Source: Absidia repens (Eukaryota > Mucoromycota > Mucoromycetes > Mucorales > Cunninghamellaceae). From it: DNA of 64,000 nucleotides. The translations under genes and the position numbers were made by a program. Shown piece after piece: positions 48,410 through 59,424 of the stretch. The number at the start of each line of letters is the position of its first letter. The first letter of the stretch is position 1. Where the stretch lies: NCBI GenBank assembly GCA_002105175.1, contig MCGE01000012.1, forward strand, positions 124,001 through 188,000. The letters run 5' to 3'. The notes below the pieces were generated by a model. That model was given only the letters and a program-made list of their open reading frames with translations. It was not told the origin of the DNA and did not search any database.

Positions 48410-51400
48410 ATGAAAGTATATCGTGCTGAAACGGGACAGCATATTCATTGGTCTCGCAACTTGACACAACAAATCAAAACGTATGTATGATGCCGCAGTT
48501 AATTTTGTTGCCAACAATCAATCTCACAAGCTTTTTCTAAAAAAACGTATATATAGATTAGATGACTTCAAGCAAGAATTAGAACAATGCACCGGTGTTC
48601 CTGCTGTCAATCAAATTCTTATGACAAGCTTTGGTACTCAAGTCAAACAAGATCAACTCAGACAAGTCTTGGAAGCTACTGGCAAGGTAACGTAATTGCG
48701 TTTATATTTCCTCAACTTCCAATATGTAAAAAGCTTATCTGAACTTGAGATATTAGGATGAATACATCGTATTTTGTTATGATCGATACTACCTGGGTGC
48801 CTCATCGGAAGAGATTGCAACCCTACTTGATGTGGAAATGCCAACCTTGGAACCTGCTGTCTCACCCATTGCTGGTAACAATAAGAATAGACTTGACAGG
48901 CTGTTTGACTGTACTAATCTTTTATAATTATTATAATTATTATTATTATTATAGCAAACACTTTATTGAAGACCATGAAAACAACATCGAAGACAACAGC
49001 ATTATCTCAGCACTGTGAATTATATTTGTCTCTCTTTGCCAAGTTTGATTCTTTCAGTCAAGTAAGTCCCTTGTCAGTCTATCGTTTATTGTTTTTGCTG
49101 ACTGATTGATGCTTTTATACTTCAGATCTTAATGAAGACTATGGTCTCTCATACTATTCTTGCAAAGACTTTAGTGGAAGAACAGAAATCACAAAGCATG
49201 GCGCTGAATGTTGCTCTCACTAATCTGGAAACTCACAGTGAAATAACCAATCGTGGCGTGCAAGATTTTTACAACTTGGCGGAAAAGGAACTTCACAAGC
49301 AATCGGCATTACTGAACACAGCGGACATTGACCTGAACATTTTGCGTGATATTCAAATACATCCAGCATTCATCTCTTACCGAACGAACAACAGCAACAA
49401 TATTGATGTAGATACAACTTCAGAATTGGACAAACAACAATCATTGAAGGATTATGTGGATATGGATCAATTACAAACAGCACGCCAGGATACCGAAGAT
49501 CTTTGCCAGCATTTGACGCATGATATTCACTTCTTGCGGTCGGTAGTTGGGGAATTGAAAAATTATGAAGAAGAATTGCGCCATCAAATTTCAAGCGACC
49601 ACAACCTACACACTTTGGATACAATGTTGATGGATATTCAAGACACTCGTGACAAAGCTCAATTCTTGCGTGACAAAATCAAACGAGATCTCAATCGAAT
49701 ATACAGCAAAATCGCCGATTTACTTCAAGTACCTCTATCGTCATTATTTTCTAGCTTATCATTGGATGCATCTACTACGTCTACGTCAACTTCAACTTCA
49801 AATACTCCAGCAGCATCACTTCAACACATACCTCCGTCCTCCTCTGCTACATCAACACCACCCCAGGTTTTAGCTGACCAATCAGAGCCGAAGCCATACT
49901 CCACCTTGATTCGACGAAATTCATCTTCACCAGCATCACAAGACACAGCTTCAGCATTCCCATCGCAAACGAAGAAAACATTGGAAGCATTTTACCACCT
50001 AGCCGAAATCCATGTCAATGATTATCTGCCGAAACTCACCTCTTATGAATCAACCATACGACAGCTCATCACCAAACTTACTCAATTGAAACGACAATCT
50101 ATTCAGAAATTCTTAAAGAACATGACCACCATCTCCCGATTACAAAGTGATATCGCCGCTACTTCACCGCAACTGGACTTGGCAAACAAATCTTTATTAG
50201 ACTTCAAGGACAAATATGGATCAAGTTATCTGGAAACAAGTAGAGACATGCTCTTTGCCTATGTAAGTTGACATCAATAAAAAAAAAAAGCTCCCGAAAA
50301 ACATGGTCATTTATGTCAAAAAGCTGATGGTCAATTTGTTTTATTGCTATATAGGGTGCATTGATGATCGAAGTGCTACGGCGGAAGGAATACGCTTTGG
50401 TAAGTAAGCATTTTTTTCATAGGTAATATCAGTGATAAGGACATATTAATTAACCTTTATTCTTCACTATTCCAAAGATTCTCATAGAAAATGCGAACTT
50501 GATTGCTGATCTCTTTGGTAGATTTCGTGAACAGGAACAGGATCGTCGAAACTTTTTCCGTCGTGATATCCTGAAAGCTTTACCATTCAACATACTTAGT
50601 ATGTAAAAGGAATCGAAGGAATCGGATCAAATATGTGTACATGATGGCAGCTAACTATGTGTCTATTTTTGCTTATCCGATATTATAGATATCAACGATG
50701 CTGCACCACAGATTGAAATTTCAACAAGCAAACGTGGAGACACTGGCCCCCTTATCACAAGAAAAGATATAATAGGTATCAGATATTTAAAATCAAATAC
50801 AGGAGAGCAACTAACAAAAATACGTTGCATATTTATTGACATAACCATGATTCGTTTGATTAGATTTTGTGGCCTTACTAGATCGCTCGTACTCTGAAGC
50901 AGTTGGTAAACATGGCCAGTCCAATGTTGGAAAAGCATCGTTTCGGGATACAGAACGAAAGAATGGAACATTTACCTCGTAAGTGGAAAGAGACTGACAT
51001 CAGAATAAAAAATATAGGTACTCACGTATATACAAATTCAACTGTTGTTTGATAGAAGTAGAACGCAAATGGCAATTACCAATGACAGCTATGGTCAAAA
51101 TCTTCTGAATCTTCTCAACAACATGAACAAGCAACTTGATGGACTAAATATGGAATTCTTGAAAATGATTGAAACTACCTGTAAATATCGATAATTATTT
51201 GTTTATTCTGGAAAGTAGTGCTTAGATGGATACTCACCTTATGGTTTTTGAAATAGTTTTGTTAGACTCTGGGAACCCAAAGATAGACATAGGAACGGCA
51301 TCTCACAGAGTGGAAAACGTCGGTAAGCAAACATAGAAAAACAAAAATGCGCAATATCCTGTACATTAAACTAAATAACACTCCTTTTGGTGGGTACAAT

Positions 51401-54400
51401 AGTATCAACATCAAGAATTACCTCTGAAAAATCCTTACAATTGGCTGAAGATAAAGTGAAGGTAAAACAATAATTAGAAAACATATATTTAAATATAAAA
51501 CTAATGCTAGTCATATTTAAAGAAATACGAAGAACGCATTGCATCTTTGGAGAAAACATTACAGCAATATCAAACAGCACTGTCATCCTCTCATTTTGAA
51601 ACCCTTCGACACACCGCTATGAACCGGGAAGACAATCTCGCCATATACAAGACTTCACCCTCAGCAATTGGCTCATCATCTGTATCATCTGCATATTCGG
51701 TGTTGAATGACAATGACATGGACGATCCTTTTGCGAACAAAAAGATAAAAAACAATGGAAACTTGACCGACGATGCAGAACGAACCCTCGGAAAGGAACA
51801 TCAACACCAAAACACGGCGGAACGGGAAATAAATGACCTCAAAGAAACCATCCAACAAAGAGAAGCATTTATCAGCAAGATGCATGAGCAGTTGTTACAG
51901 GAACAACAAATTGTAAGTTATGCAAAAATAGTCTGGGTCGGAAACTTGCGAATGATGATTGATTCGTCTCGCCCCTTTCTTGTTTTTTTAGAATCAAGAC
52001 TACCGTGACCAAGCTGAACACGACAAAGAAGATATGTTCCTTCAAATTCAAGAATATGAACAATTACTGGAAGAGGAACGACAAACATACGAGGACAACA
52101 GGAAAAGTGTAAGTCATGTTTACAAAAATTGGAATATTGTTTTGTAAAATTAGTGGTTAACATTGTTTCTTTTTTTTTTTTTTTTTTTTTTTTTTGATCC
52201 AAAAAAAAAGTTTTTGAAGGAGGCACAAATCAAGGACAATTTGGCCGACATCCGAATTGCCGATATTGAATCTGATTGGAAAACTAAGGTAAATTAAAAG
52301 AAAAACTATGATAGGCTTCATCTATTGAAAAACATATACAACTTTACAACTTACATTGAATATTCATTATAATACAGGTCATGCAGTTGACAGAAGCCTT
52401 GTCCACGGAAAAACAAAGCAAGTCTGATATGGAAGCTAGACATCGTCAAGAACTATTGGAAATGCAAGAACGGCATGAGAAGGAACTGGCAAAATCTAAA
52501 GCTCAATTGGAAATCTCACACAACAACGAAAAGTCACTGCTCAACCAAGCTCTGGAAGAAATTCGATCTGAATATATGGAATATCGCAAACAAACATCCG
52601 TATCCAAGAAAGAAGCTGATGACAAATTGAATGAGCTGGTATCTGAAATGAACAATAGTGAAGAAGCTCGCAATGAAATCAAGCAACGATTGGCTCAGGT
52701 AAAGATCTAATCTTCAAGTACGTTAGTGATGTTGCTCACAATGAAAATTCTATATCATATAGGCGCGAGATATGGTGTCACGTGCTGAAAATGACTGGAT
52801 GGAGAAGCAGGAGGCGTTGGAAAAGGTACCAAAAAAAAAAAAGTGAAATGTCATGCCTCAGTCACCTAAATCCTTTACTATTATTTCTGCTTTTAGCTGA
52901 AGAAATTACATGACAAGTCGTGCAGCATTCTTGTGGGGCTGGTGACAAAGGTCAATGGTGATTTGACTCAATCTTTTTACAAACAAGATGATGGCGATAT
53001 GCTTGGCTTACTTGGCATCTTGAGTCAAGAATTGAATGCTGTTACAATGGATACAAAAAACACAATAGAGGTAATAAGAAAATAGGCAAAAATTATTATG
53101 AATTATATTGATTTTTTTTCTTTTTTCTTTTTTCTTTTTCTTTTTTTGCACTTTTCGGTTCGTGATGAAGAAATTATTTACCTTGGAAAACAACTACAAA
53201 GAAGCGTGCCAACACATTGAAGTCATGGAAGAAGAAAAATTCGAATGGCATTCAACGTCTGTACATATGGCTCACAAATTGGATGATATTCGGAAAAATG
53301 TATTTTTTGAGGTGATCAATCAGCTGCAACTGCCGGTGGATGAAAACGAAGTAGGCGCCATGACAAGGAAAATATCGATTATGGACCCAGCAACTCAACA
53401 TGATGTCTCCGTCTTCCATGACATCCTGACGGCTATGAATGTGATTGATAGTGGCAAATTTGTCTCGCGTGTCTTCAAGAAGGTCAAAAATGCGCATGAA
53501 CTTACTCGGCGATGGCAAAAGGAATACAAGGAATTAAAAGGTAATGACAAAAAAATAAAAAATAAAAAAACAGGCACACTCAGTTGGGGGTAATTGGCTT
53601 TGTAGCATGTATACTAATTCTCGTTCCGATTCATTATAATAACAGAAAAATACACAAAATTGACAACATCGGCTCACGAAAAGATCGCATTTAGAAAGTA
53701 CGAACTCCCAAAATATTCGTAGGATATATATTAACATATGAATTTTATTTACTCTTTATATTCAGCTTTAAGACAGGCGATGTGGCTCTTTTCCTCCCAA
53801 CTCGCAATTCAACCCGCAAACCATGGGCAGCATTTAATGTGAACGCACCTCACTATTTTTTGAAACCATCTGAGACTGTATCAAGTCAAATGAGCTCGCG
53901 CGAATGGATTGTGGCACGTATTACATCCATTACTGAATGCTTGGTGAACGCACAGGTAATTACCGTTTTACTTCAATAAGCAGATGATATTGCAAATATA
54001 TCATGATGAGCCACTTATATTTTTGTTTCTAGGATTCGTCGACCAATCCTTATGGGCTACCCGACAAGGCAGTATTTTATCAATTAGAGGTGGAAAATTG
54101 GCGTAACGGACGTCCAAAGCATCATCACAGGAAATCAAAACATGCAAAATCAAGTCCATCAAATTCATCATCTTCATCAGTAACCGCATCAGATATCAAC
54201 ATTAGCGACAGTACTGTGAATTATCAACGACGTTACACATTACCATCTACCCACGGTGCGAACCATCGTCAAAATGATATTGGACTCGCAAGTATCTCAT
54301 CTTCGATTATTGAAAAATCGACTCAACTTGACAACTCCACCATATCCCAGCAGCAACAGCAACAACAGCAACAGAACAGTCGACTGCCATCGCCTCCCGG

Positions 54401-54608
54401 ACCATTTACCAGATCTTCTTCTAGCAGCATAGTACAAAGTACAACTGTATTATCTTCTCCTCCGTCATCTGGTGATCAAAACTTTTACAAGGACAACAAA
54501 TCTCAGCAGTCTGGTGCCTCAAATGAATCGAAAAAAAGTCATGATCAAGCATCTTCCTCTACAACTGACGGTATTGATCCTTCGCTGATTTGGGCTGCTG
54601 GCGAATAA
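48410..54608 (+). CDS. ATG11: Autophagy-related scaffold protein Atg11
   Basis: Twenty-two exons join to 1503 residues with every junction in phase: 48410-48480, 48557-48686, 48757-48874, 48955-49061, 49126-50262, 50355-50399, 50478-50598, 50689-50775, 50864-50978, 51056-51180, 51257-51322, 51403-51461, 51523-51912, 51992-52108, 52211-52288, 52378-52698, 52763-52825, 52897-53070, 53171-53540, 53646-53697, 53766-53955, 54033-54608. Atg11 (FIP200/RB1CC1 family) links cargo receptors to Atg1 kinase in selective autophagy. The N-terminus (MKVYRAETGQHIHWS) starts the ubiquitin-like region. Long coiled coils follow, for example LLEMQERHEKELAKSKAQLE. The C-terminal claw domain begins at about residue 1250 (FKTGDVALFLP, REWIVARITSI, YQLEVENW). 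A Ser/Gln-rich tail of about 170 residues follows. The acceptor of exon 19 (GATGAAG) is weak but needed. Confidence 0.92.
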
Positions 54609-56749
54609 TGATTGATACAGGATTACAATTAGTGTAGATAGCTTTTTTTAGTTAGACATGGGGTTATTCTTCTCTAGTTTAGGACCGCTTTTTCTTTTTT
54701 CTTTTTTTTACCATGATTGTGATACCAATGGTTTTGTGCACCTCCATTATTTTTACAAAAATTACAATAAACAAAATCAAAACACATGCTATTTTATTAT
54801 GATTGTTACAAATTTTATTAAATGGAGAAGGAAATCAAGTATTTATGTTATGATAGAATGGGATACGATATGGCGATGGGATATAGAACTTGGAATATAT
54901 GTTGTGTTATGGTGGAATATCATGCTACTGTAGGATGGGATATGGTGATGTGATAAAGTTTTGTTTTAGGGTGATATTTATCTGGATCAATGACGGAGAC
55001 GCTGAGATCAATCATCCAGATTGGATATATATATGCCTCCCCACCTAGAGATCACAAATCAAATCAAAACTAATGGGAAAGGAAAAACACAGCGAGTGGC
55101 AGGTAACTCGCTATGATGATATACAGAAGCCAAAACGATGATGGTCAGTAGAGTTGGCAATAGAATAGAATATTACTTACCTACCACCGCCGTGTTCAGC
55201 GGAGTTGGAATAGGTTTGTCCCTTTTCCCCAACCATACAGAAAGACGATTTATCCTTTTCAGAGAAAATCTCCGGCAACAATATGAAGATGACATATTTT
55301 CCTTTGTATCATAATGTACCTGATAATAAGTACATTGATTTTTATATATCAGTATCGAGCATCAATATCAAGTACTCCAGACAAGTTTGCAATCTCCGGA
55401 GTGGGAAAAAAAAGCCCAGCGCCTTAGATGACACACCTTTTTTTTTCAATATATATATTGATGATGGTTACAAGACGGGGGTAAAAAAAAAAAGTTAAAG
55501 AATAGATGAAATAAATAATAAAACATTTTTAAATTATGAACTTACCAGAATATCACTGGCTGTGGTCATCCATCTCGACGCCTACATAAATAAAGCAAAA
55601 AAGTAATGCAAAAAAAAATTTTAAACATTAGTCATGATAGTAAAGTAGCTGCATATGTTGTCTTCTTTTATCTTTTTAGGAAATCGACGTTACTATTTTG
55701 ACATGACCGCTTTCTTCATCTCTTGCATTTAAGAAGAGATGGAGGAGGGGAAGGCGATGAAAAGTAAAAAACGAAAAACCCTTTTCTCCTCTTTTCATTT
55801 GCCCTCCACCTCCCCCGAAAAAAAAAAAGTGAAGAAAAGAAAGAAAAAGAATGTCATCGAAGAAAAGGAGGATCCAGAAAATATGTTCGGTGGTGCTTGC
55901 GTGTGTATGGACTAGATGGATACGCTGTGTTACTGTGTTCTCGTCGTACGATAAAGACTAAATGTGTGAAACAATCCCTTTTCGTTCAACTTTGAGACTC
56001 CCTTGTTTCCTGTCATGATATGACCAGATAGTTTAAGCCCCGTTTTATAGGTGGACTGTTTTTACAGACGATGAAACCATCGAAAATGGATCACAACTAC
56101 GAGCTAAATGTATTTCTAGGCTCCATTGGTGTGAGGTACTTTTTTTTTTTTTCTTTTTTTGGTTGGAATACAACTATATAGAATTGCAATTGGGCATTGT
56201 GGGAGCAATATTGGGGATACTTCTACTGGGCAAAAGTCGGGACACTCCCCACTTCGCACTCCCAAATTCCAAAAAAAAAAAAAAAAAAAAAAAAATGCGG
56301 GATTAATCTGAATTATTAGTTAGATGATAGACAGTATGACCCTTTCGAATTGATAAGGTACTGTAGCCACCTTCTATTCGCTTTCACTTGCCTCTTGTTA
56401 TGAAACGTATGTTAATGTATATACTTTCTCACTTTATGATATACATATTGTCTTCATCATCTCATACGTTTACCTTCTTGTTACTTGATCCAACTTGACA
56501 CAGAACCCGCCGTCCATCGAATTTTGGCTTTATTTTTTTCGGTCATAGATTTGAACAAGAGAATGACTTCTTAATTTCAAGCATATGAAATGTGTGAGAG
56601 AAAACTTGGTCTAGACCGATTGGGATTGAGCAAGTACCATCTCATCAAAACGTTTTAAAACGCATCAACTATCACATTTTTATGCTCCCATCGCTGCCTA
56701 TTTTGCAATGCTCTTCTTTTCTTATTCATTCACCAAAACTGTTGCTTAA
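54609..56749. other. Intergenic; no supported gene
   Basis: About 2.1 kb. Contains the ATG11 3' UTR, an A/T-rich region with several open but low-complexity stretches, T runs near 56140-56160 and an A25 run near 56272-56295. A minus-strand exon-like pair at 55008-55044 and 55181-55301 was considered and rejected. Confidence 0.45.
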
Positions 56750-56847
56750 AAATTCACCACAAAAAATATTTCAATTCCCGCCCACGTGAAATGTTTATTT
56801 TCTCTCTCCTGCCTTTTTTTATTTTTTTGGCTCTTTTTCTTTTTTTC

Positions 56848-56886
<39 letters not shown>

Positions 56887-57440
56887 CACCATTCAACTTT
56901 TATGGGGCTATGTTGAACTTAGAATAGTGTTAGGACTAGTTTAGAAGGAGTTTCAGCTTAGGGATTACAAGATGCATGGGTAAACCCTTTCATTTTGGAT
57001 CTAGGATATACAGCCACCATGAGGTGGCTTTTTGGACCGTTCATTAGCTTAGTTTAGTGCTCGTGTGTCATTGCTTGTATCAACAACTGAATAAATATAT
57101 TTCTTTTTACATGATTCAATGAATTATGTCCCATTAGCCTCTCTCATGCTTTGCACAATAGATTCCATTTATTACTACCATGACCCTTTTTGATTAGAGC
57201 GGACAGTTGTTGTGTTTCAATAATAAATGACCCTCTAGTCTTTATTACGCCTTGAGCATTATATTGGATACATTTTTGAAATTGTGCTTTTATACTAGAG
57301 TTAGCTGGCCATTCCTTTGAACTCCCATTAGTCTCATTGCTAGTCTCCCACATACTACCTCCACTAGATCCTTCCACTAGATCTATTGCGACATTGAACC
57401 TCTCGTTTTTAGTTTAATACCTATTAATAGACTTCAATAA
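56750..57440 (-). repeat. Dispersed repeat family, copy C (inverted)
   Basis: On the minus strand this contains the same ordered words as copy A: TGAGAGAGGCTAATGGGACA, GCACTAAACTAAGCTAATGA, AGATCCAAAATGAAAGGG, TGCATCTTGTAATCCC, AGCTGAAACTCCTTCT, CACGTGGGCGGGAATTGAAA. It is opposite in direction to copies A, B and D. A T38 run (56849-56886) lies inside it. Confidence 0.82.
56849..56886. repeat. T38 homopolymer inside repeat copy C
   Basis: The longest single-base run in the window, 38 T residues after TTTTTTCG. Confidence 0.95.
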
Positions 57441-58439
57441 AATATTCCTTTTTATTTGTTAACCATTCTATGATTCATATGATAATGGAAGATATCGTCA
57501 CTGTCGTTGTCGATCCCTTGTGAGTGCGTTAGCAAGTACCTGCCTTTTAGTTCTCTTACTTTTTCACTTTCTCTCACCCCCCCCCCGTTGAAGCCCGAAC
57601 AACTGGTTGACAGTCCAGGATCATTTAATATAAAATATATGGGTATTGTTATTCTACCAACCAACATTTAATGAACCTAGGCCATGTCATCAGTTTAATT
57701 TTCACTATAAAATATTTCGCTTGTGTAGGCTTACTGTATACCTTAATTCATTGTTTTTATTACATACGGCATAATAATGATAATAAATCTTCCCCCCATA
57801 AAACCCCAAACAAATATCAGTAAATCTCTGAGAAGCTGCCATCAAAATGTGAAATGACAAAGCTATCAATACACACACTAAATTTTTCGCTGCCGCTTCC
57901 CCCCTCTAGCAAACAAAAGCCCTCACCGGGATGTTGTCTATAAACATGTCCATATTGAAAAAAAACAAGATCTACTGAGCATCAAGTAGAGGGACTTGCT
58001 ACAGTATGGGTTTTGTTGGCTTGGAATCAGAAGCCTTAGTCATTTCGAAATGTAATGGGCTTTACCTTGAGGCTCAAATGGATACTGTTTGTGATTTTAT
58101 TTGTTGCACTGTTCATAGGACGATACATAATGAAAATAATGGACTGATATGGATAATAGTGTCTATGCTACTGAAGGTTATAATATTTTATAGGAAAAGC
58201 TACGTTGGTGGTACGATATAAGCTAACTAATATGAATAGTAGAGTGGAAATATGAAATAGAGCTACGCTTCATATAAGGAGACTTGAAAACTTTAAGGTC
58301 GTCACTCGGGCTCTAGGGAGTGGGGGATGTGTAAACCAGGTGTCCAATTGCAAACTCTCCAACACCTACAATAGCGGTTTCGTCCACCATTTAGTTGATC
58401 AGAGGATGTCTAACAATAATTAAGCATTTTAATGAAGCA
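57441..58439. other. Spacer between repeat copies C and D; possible outer parts of the repeat
   Basis: About 1 kb without a supported gene. It includes a C10 run near 57577-57586. Some text (ATCTACTGAGCATCAAG near 57971) resembles sequence 5' of copy A, so the repeat unit may be longer than the core mapped here. Confidence 0.4.
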
Positions 58440-58872
58440 TATTGACAGATAGTAAAATTAAAAGTGAGGGGTGCATTATAACCAGGGAGTTAACGGAACG
58501 ATCTATTGGGGGGAAGCATGAGGCAAACTGATATGTGAGACTTGTAGAATAATCAGCAATGATACAAGTCAGTGATTATAAAAACAAATCAAATATATTA
58601 TAAAGTACCAGGTACGAGAAAAGCTAAAAGGATCTCTTTATTGAAGTATAGCAATTGTCAATACTAATCTAGAGGGGAGCCATGGTAAAACGCTGATCGT
58701 TTGTACACGACATGAAAAAGACTAATGAACATTTTTCATTGACGTAAGTAAAAGAGACATAATTTATTTCGATTTAGATACAAAATAAAATAAACTAAAC
58801 TATACCAATGAAGGTTCCAAGAAACCAGCTAATGGATGGTCCTAAATCCTGAATCCAAAATGAAAGGGTTCC
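58440..58872 (+). repeat. Dispersed repeat family, copy D, cut by the Gypsy element
   Basis: Same order as copy A (TATTGAAGTATAGCAATTGT, GACATGAAAAAGACTAATGA, CATAATTTATTTCGATTTAG, AATGAAGGTTCC, GAATCCAAAATGAAAGGGTT) and then stops abruptly in that last word, where the LTR begins. The expected continuation (TGCATCTTGTAATC) is missing, as predicted if the retroelement inserted here. Confidence 0.75.
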
Positions 58873-59154
58873 TGATGTGATTTAGCTTTATTTATGATTT
58901 TGACATTTCGGGTTTAGTTTTTTTTACCCCTTTTTAGTTTATATTTTTTACACTTTCCATTCTTTCTCTTCTTCCTCTTATTTTTTTATCTCAAACCACT
59001 CTACTTTTTAACATACTTTATTGAACCGGCCATAGTCGGTAAGTGTTATTTTATTCGCCCTTTATTTCTCTTTTATGTAAATATGATGTGGGTGCTAAAT
59101 ACCAACTTTTAATAAATTAGGTTCTTTTTACACAACAAATCTTCACTCTATATC
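58873..59154 (+). repeat. 5' long terminal repeat
   Basis: The left boundary is set by the match to the start of the 3' LTR at 63977. The right end is put just before a probable primer-binding site, about 280 bases. Only the first 24 bases can be compared directly with the 3' LTR; within them the match is exact. Confidence 0.6.
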
Positions 59155-59157
59155 AAA

Positions 59158-59175
59158 TTGGTGCTCACTACAGGG
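59158..59175 (+). promoter_or_regulatory. Candidate tRNA primer-binding site
   Basis: TTGGTGCTCACTACAGGG follows the inferred LTR end. A TGG near the start suits the complement of a tRNA 3' CCA tail. The matching tRNA could not be identified by eye. Confidence 0.35.
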
Positions 59176-59424
59176 GAGATTATCGTATACTCGTCTTTCT
59201 CAACAATAGTAACGAATCTCACCTTCGAAACCTTTCCTCAAAATATTTATATTTTTGAAACACTTTGTCTATTCAAACACTTCAAAATTACCAAATCCAA
59301 CAAAATCAACAAAAACAACAAAAACAACAAAAGCAACAAAATCAACAAAAACAACCAAACAAATCAACCAAATCAACTAAATCAACCAAATCAATCGAAT
59401 CAACAACCAACTAAACAAACCAAA

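Noticed and set aside
55008..55301. Minus-strand exon-like pair joining in frame to a tail containing SSFCMVGEKGQTYSNSAEHG.
   Set aside because: The two exons join well, but no upstream exon or start codon fits; candidate upstream segments run into stops. Kept as a note only; RNA evidence would be needed.
57144..57377. A 77-codon minus-strand open frame.
   Set aside because: It lies entirely inside non-coding repeat copy C and is not conserved in the other copies.
58006..58221. A 71-codon plus-strand open frame.
   Set aside because: AT-rich repeat-flanking sequence, no homologue, no splice sites or regulatory signal.
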